From JAKLQR01 sp963753165 (lineage in GTDB: Bacteria > Nitrospirota > Thermodesulfovibrionia > Thermodesulfovibrionales > SM23-35), in contig CAVWBP010000011.1 in NCBI GenBank assembly GCA_963753165.1, positions 21,528-85,527 of the forward strand: a DNA stretch of 64,000 nucleotides, written 5' to 3'. Numbering within the stretch: position 1 is the stretch's first letter; every line of letters begins with the position of its first letter. Shown one piece after another: positions 36,934 through 45,626 of this stretch. The position numbers were made by a program, and so were the translations under genes. The notes beneath the pieces are model-generated. The model saw nothing but the letters and a program-made list of their open reading frames with translations. It made no database searches and was not told where the DNA came from.

Positions 36934-38540
36934 AGAAGGGTATCGGCATAGCGATTCTTGTGGCAGCACTGTTTCTTGCCATAATGATGCATTTGTCCAG
37001 AGATTTGTATTCCGGGGAAGAACTGAAGACGAAAGAAGGCATAACCGACAACAAACTCGTCATTGCCCATACCGAGATATTTGGCAGGCTGGAACGAGCG
37101 CCGGTAGTGTTCGATCATAAAATTCATACAGAAAAATACAAAAAAGAGGGGTGCAAGGTCTGCCATCCTCAGAACGAAGAAGGCGATTTTCTTTTTGATT
37201 TTCCGTTCAAAAAAACAACAAATCAGAAAGAACCTGTCATGGATGCATATCATACACAGTGCATCGGCTGCCATACACAACTGATCGGGAAGAAAGTGAA
37301 AGCGGGACCTGTGCAATGCGGAAGCTGCCATAAAAAAGAATTCGCATCGGGTCTGATGCGGTATCCGCACAGTGAATTCGATTTTATAACCCATGAGAAA
37401 CATGTCAAAAAACTCGATAAGGATTGCAGTCACTGCCATCATATCTATGACGTGGAAGAAGAGGTTGAGGAACTCCGTCTTGTCTATGAGAAAGGCACAG
37501 AGGAATCCTGTTATTCCTGCCACGATCTTGCAAAGAAAAGAGGGCCTGAATTAGCACGCATCACCGGAGTTGCCAGAGAAAAGGGCCTGTCGATGAGGAA
37601 AATCAGCCATGCGCAGTGTGTAAACTGTCATCTGGACTTTGCAGGCAAAGGTGAGCAGGCAGGACCGGTTGTATGTTCAGAATGCCATACCGGAAAATAC
37701 AGGACGGCAGCCGAACTTGCAAAGGCGCCGAGACCCGACCGGGATCAGCCGGAAAGGCCTTTTCTCTTTCTTGATGATGCGCAGATGAAGGGTGTGCCTT
37801 TTGATCATACCGCGCATGAAAAAAATGCGAAGACCTGCAGATCCTGCCATCATGAAACACTCAAGGCATGCAGGAAGTGCCATGGATTGACAGGGAGTCC
37901 GGAGGGCAGGGGCATAAACATCGCGGGAGCCTATCATGATGTTTTTTCGCAATCCGGATGCTCAGGGTGTCATGCAATTAAAAAATCTGAAAAGGACTGC
38001 GCAGGATGTCATCACCATCTGCTTGGTATGGACGTGCAGGCGAAAGGTCCGAAAAAGGAGTTTTGCGCTGTCTGCCACAGCGGCAGGAAGGAGAGGAAGT
38101 CATCGGTCCGCCAGATTTCGTTTGCGGAACTCTCAACCCGGAAAGTCCCTGAAAAAGTGACGATCAAAGTCCTCGAAAAGGAATTCGAGCCTGCGATATT
38201 CCCCCACCGGGATATTGTAAAAAAATTAATCGGGATATCGAACAAATCTGAAATGGCGGCCTATTTCCACAGGGACATCGGAACAATCTGCAAGGGCTGT
38301 CACCATGAGAGCGATCCACGGGCAGAAGTGAAAGCAGACAATCCGCCCCACTGCAGACGATGCCATGCCCTCACCTTCGATTCGCAGAATTTGAACAAAC
38401 CCCGGCTTCTTGCAGCGTATCACCGCCAGTGCATCGGATGCCATGACATGATGGGGATTACGAAAACAAAGGAATGCAGGGACTGTCATAAAGAAAAGAA
38501 GGGGAACACCGTGCGGTACTTTCAGGAGGACCGGTCATGA
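36930..38540 (+). CDS. hmcA: HmcA-like 16-haem cytochrome c, copy 1
   Basis: 536 residues. Signal/anchor helix at about 5-22, then exactly 16 C-x2-C-H motifs, beginning C-K-V-C-H and ending C-R-D-C-H; several are followed by a second His for bis-His ligation. Sixteen haems is the defining number of HmcA (high-molecular-weight cytochrome) of sulfate reducers, which accepts electrons from periplasmic hydrogenase/cytochrome c3. Its ATG overlaps the hmcF stop by four bases, so it is translationally coupled. About 50% identical by eye to copy 2. Confidence 0.9.
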   Translation: MKKGIGIAILVAALFLAIMMHLSRDLYSGEELKTKEGITDNKLVIAHTEIFGRLERAPVVFDHKIHTEKYKKEGCKVCHPQNEEGDFLFDFPFKKTTNQKEPVMDAYHTQCIGCHTQLIGKKVKAGPVQCGSCHKKEFASGLMRYPHSEFDFITHEKHVKKLDKDCSHCHHIYDVEEEVEELRLVYEKGTEESCYSCHDLAKKRGPELARITGVAREKGLSMRKISHAQCVNCHLDFAGKGEQAGPVVCSECHTGKYRTAAELAKAPRPDRDQPERPFLFLDDAQMKGVPFDHTAHEKNAKTCRSCHHETLKACRKCHGLTGSPEGRGINIAGAYHDVFSQSGCSGCHAIKKSEKDCAGCHHHLLGMDVQAKGPKKEFCAVCHSGRKERKSSVRQISFAELSTRKVPEKVTIKVLEKEFEPAIFPHRDIVKKLIGISNKSEMAAYFHRDIGTICKGCHHESDPRAEVKADNPPHCRRCHALTFDSQNLNKPRLLAAYHRQCIGCHDMMGITKTKECRDCHKEKKGNTVRYFQEDRS

Positions 38541-38608
38541 TGGGAAGACCGGAAACCGGACGATATGCTATGGCAATTATAACAGCCTCATAATGATAAA
38601 CATGAAAA

Positions 38609-38699
38609 TTACCCCCTCACCCTTACCCTCTCGCGCCAGGGGAGAGGGGATTATAGTTGGTTCCTCCCCCTTGAGGGGGGAGGGTTGGGAGAGGGTGAA
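38609..38699. repeat. C/G-run palindromic repeat in Hmc operon 1
   Basis: The left block has ccctcaccctt and ccctctcg, the right block has gggagggttgggagagggtgaa, and an inner hairpin is cctcccccttgaggggggag. The family resembles the repeat inside the MurU-AmgK gene. It splits hmcA from hmcD within the operon. Confidence 0.65.
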
Positions 38700-38752
38700 A
38701 TATAAATACTATTTTGAGACCGTTAATACGTATGTTCGGGAAAGGACAGAAC

Positions 38753-38878
38753 ATGTATATCCTTGAACAGCTTTTCACGGCGAAAGGGTATGAGTACATC
38801 GTGGCTGTGCTTGCCATATTCGTATTCATTGCGTTCTATAAGTTTCTGAACAGAGGGGATGCAGACGAAGAGGAATAG
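38753..38878 (+). CDS. hmcD: HmcD-like small membrane protein, copy 1
   Basis: 41 residues: a short N-terminal stretch (F-T-A-K-G-Y-E-Y-I), one membrane helix (I-V-A-V-L-A-I-F-V-F-I-A-F) and an acidic tail. HmcD of Desulfovibrio is a 48-residue membrane protein of unknown role. In this operon it lies before hmcB, in copy 2 at the end; both share F-(T/A)-S/A-K-G-x-E-Y-(I/L). Small but supported by its position and by the paralogue. Confidence 0.7.
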   Translation: MYILEQLFTAKGYEYIVAVLAIFVFIAFYKFLNRGDADEEE

Positions 38879-38897
38879 GAAAGGGAACATACTGGGA

Positions 38898-39838
38898 ATG
38901 GACAGAAGAGAATTTCTTAAGAAAGCCGCTGCGATAACCGGCGGCTGTCTCGCAGGCAGCAGCCGAACGCGTCGGCAGCAGAATCACTCCGGCTGAACCC
39001 CGACAGGTATGGCGTGCTTGTCGATACGACCCGCTGCATCGGCTGCCGGAGGTGCGAGTGGGCATGCAATGAATGGAACAAAAACCCGAATGAGCCGCTT
39101 AAATCTTTTGAAGATAAATCCGTCTTTGAACAGGTGAGAAGAACCCATGCCGCAACTTTCACCGTGGTGAACCGGTTCCAGGATAAAAAGGGCGCCAAAC
39201 CTGTCTATGTCAAGAAGCAGTGCATGCATTGTGAGGACCCTGGATGTCTCTCGGCATGTTTTGTCGATGCCTTTCAAAAAGACATCGGGCGGTGCAGTTG
39301 TCTATGACCCCAGTGTCTGTGTCGGCTGCCGGTACTGCATGGTAGCCTGCCCCTTCGATATCCCTGCATACGAATATGATGACCCTATTACGCCGAGGGT
39401 TACAAAATGCACGTTCTGTTTTGACAGGATACAGCAGGGAAGGCACGTGTGCCTGCCTGTGTGGAGATATGCCCGACAGAGACTCTCCGCTTCGGCAGGA
39501 GAAGTGATCTTATACAGCTTGCTCACGAGAGGATCTCGAATAACCCCAATAAATACGTGAACCATGTCTACGGAGAACACGAGGTCGGCGGTACGAGCTG
39601 GCTCTATCTCTCATCAGTGCCTTTTGATGAGATCGGCTTCAGGACGGATATCGGGACGAAACCAATCCCTACTACGAGCAAGGGGTTTCTCTTCTCGGTA
39701 AAAACATTCGAAATTATTGCTGCCTGGCCTCTTGTCTTTGCGGCATTTTATGCCATATCGAAGGCACGGAAAAAACAGGAGAAAGAAAAACCGGCCGCGT
39801 CTGAGAAGAAGGGAGGGGAAGATGGAAAGAAGCAGTAG
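38898..39838 (+). CDS. hmcB: HmcB-like four-cluster ferredoxin, copy 1 (three frameshifts)
   Basis: The peptide M-D-R-R-E-F-L-K-K-A-A-A is a twin-arginine signal. Then come four 4Fe-4S motif groups (C-I-G-C-R-R-C-E-W-A-C, C-M-H-C-E-D-P-G-C, C-V-G-C-R-Y-C-M-V-A-C-P and C-T-F-C) and a C-terminal helix (about 20 residues before the Lys/Glu-rich tail). The frame breaks near 38960, 39285 and 39445. All other parts align with intact copy 2 (54175-55083). HmcB/DsrO-type proteins link the multihaem cytochrome to the NrfD-like subunit in the periplasm. Real damage or sequence error cannot be separated. Confidence 0.8.
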
Positions 39839-41042
39839 AACCCCTTCGTCATCCTGGGTCCGGGACAAGATATTTCTCGGCATGAACTTTGGCGATTACC
39901 TGAAGAGCAATCTCACCCTGTCGAATGCGATCTTTGCCCTTATCCTGATCGTGGCGATCCCGGTAATGATATACAGGCTGGTCTATGGACTCGGACCGTC
40001 GACGAACCTGACGGATACGAATCCCTGGGGAATCTGGATCGGCGTTGACGTGCTCTGCGGAATAGCCCTCGCTGCCGGCGGACTCGTCATGGGAACCATG
40101 TATTATCTCTTCGGCATGAAAGAATACCATCATTTTGTGAGGCCGGCGATCCTCACCAGCCTCCTCGGATACCTGTTTGCCGTCTTCGCACTGCTCTTTG
40201 ACCTCGGGCGTTATTACCGGCTTCCCTATCCCATGGTCGTGTCGTACGGATTTACCTCGATTATGTTTCTCATCGCATGGCATTTTGCCTTGTACATCAT
40301 GGTCCTCCTCGTGGAATGGAGCCCTGCGTTTTTCGAGTGGGTGAACCTGAAGAAGTTCCGTGGGTTTTTTCAGACACTGGCCGTCTGGGCGACGGTATTC
40401 GGGGTCATTATCGCCGGCGGCCACCAGTCCGCACTCGGAGCGTTGTTCCTCGTTGCCCCGCACAAACTCCATCCGCTCTGGTATTCGGAACTCCTGCCTC
40501 TCTATTTTCTTCTCTCGGCGATTATCGCAGGACTTGCAATGGTTATATTTGAAAGCACGCTTACCCACAGGGTTTTCAAAAGACAGGTGGGACAGTTCGA
40601 CCATGCGAAATTTGACAGGCTTACCATGAGTCTCGGCAAAGGTGCATCTGCAGCGCTCTTTACCTACTTTATGCTGAAAGTGTTCGGGATAGCTCATTCA
40701 GATACCTGGGAATACCTGAATACTCCGTACGGGTACTGGTTTCTGGTAGAAATCCTCGGGTTTGTGCTCCTGCCTTCTTTTCTTTTTGCCTGTGGAGTAC
40801 GGTATCAGAATGTGACACTCACCCGCTGGACAGCCTTCGTCACGGTCATCGGAATTGTGCTCAACCGGATAAATACCTCGATTATCGCCTACAACTGGAA
40901 CGCTTCCGAACGATACTATCCGCTCTGGACAGAGGTTGTGATAACGATTGGGGTTATAACTATGGGGGTCATCGCATTCAGATGGATCGTGAACAGGATG
41001 GCCATCCTCTATGATCATCCGGAGTATGATTCCCGGCATTGA
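39822..41042 (+). CDS. hmcC: HmcC-like NrfD/PsrC-family integral membrane subunit, copy 1
   Basis: 406 residues from the ATG at 39822, overlapping hmcB by 17 bases. About ten membrane helices; N-P-W-G-I-W-I-G-V-D-V (about 67-77), then G-G-H-Q-S-A-L-G-A, are the NrfD/HmcC/DsrP signatures, and N-R-I-N-T-S-I-I-A-Y-N-W lies near the C-terminus. NrfD-like proteins exchange electrons with quinones and can take part in ion translocation. Intact, unlike hmcB before it. End of operon 1. Confidence 0.9.
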   Translation: MERSSRTPSSSWVRDKIFLGMNFGDYLKSNLTLSNAIFALILIVAIPVMIYRLVYGLGPSTNLTDTNPWGIWIGVDVLCGIALAAGGLVMGTMYYLFGMKEYHHFVRPAILTSLLGYLFAVFALLFDLGRYYRLPYPMVVSYGFTSIMFLIAWHFALYIMVLLVEWSPAFFEWVNLKKFRGFFQTLAVWATVFGVIIAGGHQSALGALFLVAPHKLHPLWYSELLPLYFLLSAIIAGLAMVIFESTLTHRVFKRQVGQFDHAKFDRLTMSLGKGASAALFTYFMLKVFGIAHSDTWEYLNTPYGYWFLVEILGFVLLPSFLFACGVRYQNVTLTRWTAFVTVIGIVLNRINTSIIAYNWNASERYYPLWTEVVITIGVITMGVIAFRWIVNRMAILYDHPEYDSRH

Positions 41043-41086
41043 GGAATGCCCGCCGTATTCAGTCGGAAATTCATGAACGATACGGG

Positions 41087-41560
41087 CTAACCTCTTTTTA
41101 TGGCATAAGAGTCCAGAAATTCGGCATCTTCCTCATCCGCCACTGACCAGTAAAAATCACAGAATGAACAGGTGCGGTATTTCTGTTCATATGTTTTCTG
41201 TACTGAACCATAACAATGTGTTTGCAGCACAGCCCAGCAGACCCGCCCGGCGTTCCTGCCGCCATGGACCCCGTCAAGCGATCGTTCTATTGAGGCAGGA
41301 CACGGACATGTGCCCGATAAAGGAGAACAGTGCCTGCGCATCTGGAGCCCGCAGCCCATAAACTGCCAGCAGTTCAGTTTCGTCATATCGCCGGAGACAG
41401 AAGAATCAAGAACAAGAGACCACCTGCGGATTTCTTTTATCTGAGGGATGATTTGGTCCCCGAACTCCCTGATCATTTTCTGAGACCAGGCAACATAATC
41501 CGATATGCCGATATTCGAGTAATAGATGCCTTTTGTCACTATGTCTTTAAGCCATTCCAT
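41087..41560 (-). CDS. Two-CW domain protein
   Basis: 157 residues with a helical N-terminal half and a Cys/Trp-rich C-terminal half: N-C-W-Q-F-M-G-C-G, C-P-C-P-A-S, G-G-R-N-A-G-R-V-C-W, and C-S-F-C-D-F-Y. The spacing C-W...C...C-P-A...C-W...C...C-x2-C-x2-Y defines the two-CW domain, found mainly in anaerobes, where it may bind a metal or cluster. Convergent with hmcC. A MerR-family protein later in the window has a similar Cys/Trp pattern. Confidence 0.8.
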   Translation of the reverse strand: MEWLKDIVTKGIYYSNIGISDYVAWSQKMIREFGDQIIPQIKEIRRWSLVLDSSVSGDMTKLNCWQFMGCGLQMRRHCSPLSGTCPCPASIERSLDGVHGGRNAGRVCWAVLQTHCYGSVQKTYEQKYRTCSFCDFYWSVADEEDAEFLDSYAIKRG

Positions 41561-41811
41561 GGCAGGTTCTCCCGTTCCCCTCTGTTGCAGCGTTAAGCAT
41601 TCCCCATACCTGTTTCACCTTCCCATCCCATACAGAGATCCCGGAAATCCACCATGTCCATTTCCTGCTCACACCATAAACACCGTAAGTCATGACCGAC
41701 CAGAAACAGTTCCAGCAGCATTGGTCAGATGCGTGGGTGTGCTTTTCGATGGCGACGTTTTCGTTAAACTGTATATTTCCTATGAACCGCATTCAGATCA
41801 TGGATAACCAT
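41547..41811 (-). CDS. Small Trp-rich protein, probably frameshifted (unrecognised)
   Basis: An ATG at 41811 follows a strong GGAGG site and starts M-V-I-H-D-L-N-A-V-H-R-K-Y-T-V. That frame stops at once, but the next frame continues E-N-V-A-I-E-K-H-T-H-A-S and is rich in Trp (S-R-K-W-T-W-W-I-S-G). It ends over the two-CW gene start. A one-base indel near 41768 would join them into about 88 residues. No family recognised; a truncated gene or pure chance is possible. Confidence 0.35.
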
Positions 41812-41836
41812 ACATGCCTCCTTTCTTTTTGAACTT

Positions 41837-41881
41837 GATATCCCCTGCCGGGTTATTTTGCAGAATCCCGCAGGGGATATC
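41837..41881. other. Strong isolated palindrome
   Basis: A perfect 12-bp inverted repeat, gatatcccctgc and gcaggggatatc, separated by 21 bases. It lies just upstream of the small Trp-rich gene on the minus strand and 310 bases from the Crp/Fnr gene. It could be an operator, a processing site or a terminator without T run. Confidence 0.5.
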
Positions 41882-42190
41882 ATTATAAAAAGCCGGACAT
41901 GCCTCTCTCGTCTCCTTCGGCAGCCCGGCTGTGCTTGTATACACTCAGCACCCTTTGCTTTCCGCCCCTTTCTCACGAAAGGTTTGGTATTATCGGGATT
42001 CTATTTCCTACTATACAGAATTCACGGTATTTGTCATTGATATTGCTCAATTCCGGGATTAACAAAAGTCAAGGCGTCCCTGCAGAGCATAGAGAAAAAA
42101 CTGCTGGAATGGCCGGTTGCGGGAAATGACTGACACTGCGCACGATTACTCCGAAGGAGCAGGGAATACCGGGGCGGGTATCCAGTGGGG

Positions 42191-42892
42191 TTATTGAAAA
42201 GAGTCCAGATTCAGGAGAATGGACCCGTCTTTTCTCCTCTGAATTTCATGCCGCGTCTCCAGTTCCTTCAGGAGACGGCTGAGATGCTCGGGCGTAACGG
42301 CAAGAATCTGGGCCAGTTCCTTATATTTCAATGGCAGAGTGATTTTTGCCTGTCTGTCAGCCACCTTTTTTGAAGGCATATCGGGGAGGAACCTGAACAG
42401 CATATGCTTCAGGCGTTCTTTTGCGGGAACACACCCGAGTGTCACCAGTGTTCTTGCATGATTGAATATTTCCTGGCTGAGCAGTTTCATTAAATGAACG
42501 GAGAAATCTGTATTTGAATGTACAAGATGCAGGAATTTTTCTGCAGATATGCATCTCAACGCGCATTGGGTCAATGTAGCTATGGTGAAAGAATAAGGTT
42601 TCCCCAGGAGCACTGACGGAGCGCCGATAAGCCAGTTCTGATGTCTCAGTCCGGCAATCACTTCATGCCCCTCCTGGTCTGCCCACGTTAATTTGACCTC
42701 TCCTGATTTCAGAAAATAGACAGCATGGGAAGGCGTATCCTGCCTGATTATTTCGGTGTATGCAGGATATATCTGGACAGGCCCCCATCCGTAGGTGCTG
42801 CAGATCGGCTCTTCCAGAAAAGAGAGCAGGAAGGAATCCAGCCATGTGCTGTTGTCATTCTCATAGGGTAAGCCGGAACAGGTGTTCTTCAT
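42191..42892 (-). CDS. Crp/Fnr family transcriptional regulator
   Basis: 233 residues from the ATG at 42892, just behind a good promoter. An N-terminal cyclic-nucleotide-type beta-barrel (about 30-140, G-E-V-K-L-T near residue 70) is followed by a C-terminal winged helix (about 165-233, K-E-L-A-Q-I-L-A-V-T-P-E-H-L-S-R-L-L). Fnr-like N-terminal Cys clusters for 4Fe-4S are not evident (only C-S-G-L and I-C-S-T), so the signal is unknown. Divergent from the caspase-like gene and between the two Hmc operons, which are candidate targets. Confidence 0.88.
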   Translation of the reverse strand: MKNTCSGLPYENDNSTWLDSFLLSFLEEPICSTYGWGPVQIYPAYTEIIRQDTPSHAVYFLKSGEVKLTWADQEGHEVIAGLRHQNWLIGAPSVLLGKPYSFTIATLTQCALRCISAEKFLHLVHSNTDFSVHLMKLLSQEIFNHARTLVTLGCVPAKERLKHMLFRFLPDMPSKKVADRQAKITLPLKYKELAQILAVTPEHLSRLLKELETRHEIQRRKDGSILLNLDSFQ

Positions 42893-42916
42893 GTCGGATC
42901 GTGTCCTCCATGATTC

Positions 42917-42946
42917 ATTATAAGTAAAAATAAAAAAGATTGTCAA
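42917..42946 (-). promoter_or_regulatory. Sigma-70-type promoter of the Crp/Fnr gene
   Basis: Read on the minus strand: TTGACA (42946-42941), an 18-base spacer, TATAAT (42922-42917), start codon 25 bases further at 42892. A 13-bp palindrome agattgtcaatct (42937-42949) covers the -35 box and could be an autoregulatory operator. Confidence 0.7.
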
Positions 42947-43056
42947 TCTCAGGAATATTCTTGTTTTTTTGTTAAAAATGCTCAGAAGAGCAATAGTTAG
43001 CATATGCTATAATATATTCTAATGATAAAAATAACAGTCAAAGAAAGGATAACCAG

Positions 43057-43893
43057 ATGCCAAAAGGTGTTGCATTAACGATAGGCCTAAATTCGGTTGA
43101 TCCAAAACACTATCAGGGATGGACGGGTAATCTCAATGCCTGCGAGGCTGATGCTATGGACATGGCTGACATCGCGAAGTCTAAGAAATTCAGGGTTAAG
43201 ACTCTTCTCACCAGAGTGGCAACGAGAAAGGCGGTTATCGGCGAACTGTCAAAGGCAGCCAAGGCGCTGAAACCAGGTGATATTTTTATGCTGAGTTATT
43301 CGGGTCACGGCGGTCAGTTGCCGGATATCAACGGCGACGAGCCTGATGCAATGGATGAAACCTGGTGTTTGTACGACGGTGAACTTGTAGATGACGAACT
43401 CTATGCAGTGCTCGGAGAATTCAGAAAAGGTGTGCGCGTTTTGGTATTCTCAGACAGCTGCCACAGCGGTACTGTAGTCAAGATGGCCTATTATCAGGGC
43501 ACCATGCAGGCCCGGAATTCAAGCATAAGTTCCCAACAAATGCGTTACCGTTTCATGCCTCCGGATGTTGCCTTGCGGACCTACCGGAATAATAAGACCT
43601 TTTATGATGCAATACTGAAAGACCCAAAGCTGAGAGGAACGGATGAGAAAGTAAAAGCATCTATACTGCTGATATCAGGCTGTCAGGACAACCAGTATTC
43701 TGCAGACGGCGATTTCAACGGCCTCTTCACCGCAAACCTTCTTCACGTATGGAACAACGGGAGATTCACAAGAGGATACAGGGCGTTTTATAAAGCGATT
43801 GTAAAACGCATGCCGCCGGACCAGACGCCCAACTATTTTACGGCAGGGTTGAGAAACACGAAGTTTGAGGCACAGATACCGTTTACGGTGTAA
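43057..43893 (+). CDS. Caspase-like (metacaspase, peptidase C14) protein
   Basis: 278 residues, no signal peptide. The caspase-fold p20 domain shows G-V-A-L-T-I-G-L-N near the start, the catalytic His in M-L-S-Y-S-G-H-G-G-Q (about residue 86), and the catalytic Cys in V-F-S-D-S-C-H-S-G (about 135). Both active residues are intact. Bacterial metacaspases (orthocaspases) cleave after Arg/Lys and have been linked to stress or programmed death. It lies 31 bases upstream of a transglutaminase-like protein, so the two are likely cotranscribed. Substrate unknown. Confidence 0.88.
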   Translation: MPKGVALTIGLNSVDPKHYQGWTGNLNACEADAMDMADIAKSKKFRVKTLLTRVATRKAVIGELSKAAKALKPGDIFMLSYSGHGGQLPDINGDEPDAMDETWCLYDGELVDDELYAVLGEFRKGVRVLVFSDSCHSGTVVKMAYYQGTMQARNSSISSQQMRYRFMPPDVALRTYRNNKTFYDAILKDPKLRGTDEKVKASILLISGCQDNQYSADGDFNGLFTANLLHVWNNGRFTRGYRAFYKAIVKRMPPDQTPNYFTAGLRNTKFEAQIPFTV

Positions 43894-43924
43894 TCAAAGA
43901 AACCTTTGCCATAGGAGCAAATAC

Positions 43925-44644
43925 ATGCCTTATAACTGGGAAGGTGATCTCATACTTCAGAATACCATGATAGAGAAGAAAAGGTATGTAATTGGTACCA
44001 GCAATACACAGGTAAAGGCAGACATAAGAGAATGGATATCTTTTGAAGATAATATTGTTTTAAAAGAGGTAATAAACAAACTTGCGGAAAGAAATAAATT
44101 GCCCAGAACTAAACACCCAGGAGATTTTGACAGGAGGGCAAGAGTTCTCTGGGATTTTGTAGCCAGGAATATCAAATATGTCCGCGATAGTGAACAGCAG
44201 CGAAAGGAAGACTTCTGGCTCTTCCCTCCTGAAATTTGTACCTTGAAGCAGGGAGACTGTGAAGACAGCAGCTTCCTGCTTGGAAGCCTGTTCCTGGCAA
44301 GCGGTATAAGCCCCTTCTGTGTGAGAGTAGTGTTGGGAGAGGTATATGATGAAAATGGAAAATCCATCGGTGGTCATTGCTGGCCGGTCTATAAAAACGA
44401 GATGGGGAAATGGTGTATTCTTGAGAGCACATTAGACAGAATTCCCTCATATTTTCCCGTAGCAGACAACCTTTCAGAAAAGAAGCAGTATTTTCAATAT
44501 ATCCCTTATTACTGTTTCAATAACCGTCACCTTTGGTTGATTTTCCCTGAAAACGACCGGGATGAAAAGATGCCACAGAATCTAAACAGATATCTCAGAC
44601 TTCGTCGCAAGAAGGTAAATATGAACACGGTCCGTTTTCCTTAG
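43925..44644 (+). CDS. Transglutaminase-like cysteine proteinase (BTLCP/TGase superfamily)
   Basis: 239 residues from the ATG at 43925. The Cys-His-Asp triad of the transglutaminase-like fold is seen as Q-G-D-C-E-D-S-S-F-L-L (Cys near 103), G-G-H-C-W-P-V-Y (His near 146) and E-S-T-L-D (Asp near 163). No signal peptide or membrane helix. Members act as cysteine proteases or cross-linking enzymes. Pairing with a caspase-like gene gives a two-protease module of unknown purpose. Confidence 0.82.
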   Translation: MPYNWEGDLILQNTMIEKKRYVIGTSNTQVKADIREWISFEDNIVLKEVINKLAERNKLPRTKHPGDFDRRARVLWDFVARNIKYVRDSEQQRKEDFWLFPPEICTLKQGDCEDSSFLLGSLFLASGISPFCVRVVLGEVYDENGKSIGGHCWPVYKNEMGKWCILESTLDRIPSYFPVADNLSEKKQYFQYIPYYCFNNRHLWLIFPENDRDEKMPQNLNRYLRLRRKKVNMNTVRFP

Positions 44645-44668
44645 GGTTAGCAACTCTCTTGCATATCT

Positions 44669-45427
44669 CTAGGGAACCGTATCGACCGAGGCGAACTGAG
44701 GTTCGTGGAGCGGGATCAGGATATCCGCCATTTCTCTGACTTTCATCATAATATTGTATGCTTCCTTCGGGTTTATTGAGGTTCCGGGCGGTATGACGTC
44801 CATCTCCATAGCCTTAATTCTTGGCGGCGGATTAAAATTTTCCATGATCACGCAAAAACCGGTAATCGCTGCGGTGCCCTTTTCAGTATCGATCAATACT
44901 GTCATGCCTCCTTCAGTATGGGCAGGGGTATGTATTACCCTGATACCGGGAAGGATGCCGGCATCTCCGGACAATTTCCGGATCTGACCGTTCTTCTCAA
45001 CGTCGGCGATATAATCTTCCATATAGCGGAAGTCCAGAGGATGAGAGTTGTGAATGCTTTCGAGTTCCTTTTCATGTACATAGAACACCGCGTTCCTGCA
45101 TTTATCGTCATTTTCGCAATGGTCGTTATGCAAGTGGGTGTGGATTACGATATCGATATCTTCAGGTTTCAACCCCCACCGGGCAAGCCCTTCTTCGAAT
45201 GTGTAAATCTTTCCTCCAATAGCTTCCTCCCGCTCCTTTGATTTCAGGGGAGCAAACTCGCCTGTATCCACAAGTATCTTTTTATCGCCACCCTCAAGAT
45301 ACCAGCAGTAAATTGGAATAGTGTAGGGTTTTCCGTAGTCATGCTGGTAAGTCATCATTCCTTTGTCAAAAGCTTTTGTGCCCATTACGATTGGGTGTAT
45401 CTTATAAGTTTTCTCTTGCGCGTTCAT
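44669..45427 (-). CDS. MBL-fold metallohydrolase (N-acyl homoserine lactonase-like)
   Basis: 252 residues. The zinc motif H-T-H-L-H-N-D-H-C (about residues 96-104) is followed by later ligands (P-A-H-T-E-G-G, and a final H-E-P). The class with Y-C-W-Y-L-E-G-G-D and an H-T-H-L-H-x-D-H-C motif is usually named N-acyl homoserine lactonase family, though many members have other hydrolase functions. AGGAGAAAATAC precedes the ATG. Convergent with the transglutaminase-like gene. Confidence 0.87.
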   Translation of the reverse strand: MNAQEKTYKIHPIVMGTKAFDKGMMTYQHDYGKPYTIPIYCWYLEGGDKKILVDTGEFAPLKSKEREEAIGGKIYTFEEGLARWGLKPEDIDIVIHTHLHNDHCENDDKCRNAVFYVHEKELESIHNSHPLDFRYMEDYIADVEKNGQIRKLSGDAGILPGIRVIHTPAHTEGGMTVLIDTEKGTAAITGFCVIMENFNPPPRIKAMEMDVIPPGTSINPKEAYNIMMKVREMADILIPLHEPQFASVDTVP

Positions 45428-45550
45428 TGTATTTTCTCCTTTCTTCTATTATAAAAAAACGAGGACATATTTCTTGCTGTAGAAAACCGATACAATTTAT
45501 GCAACAGTAGCTCTATGAGAACATCCCCCTCACTGATTTATATAAAATAC

Positions 45551-45599
45551 TTGACAGCTGTTTCTTGATTTTATTATAATGAAAATGAAAATCATTATC
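45551..45599 (+). promoter_or_regulatory. Promoter and Fur-box-like operator of fur
   Basis: TTGACA (45551-45556), 18-base spacer, TATAAT (45575-45580). Immediately after comes gaaaatgaaaatcattatc (45581-45599), which resembles the GATAATGATAATCATTATC Fur box (15 of 19). Location at the start site suggests autorepression of fur in iron sufficiency. Confidence 0.75.
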
Positions 45600-45626
45600 A
45601 ATAATAATATTTAAGGAGACGTACTG

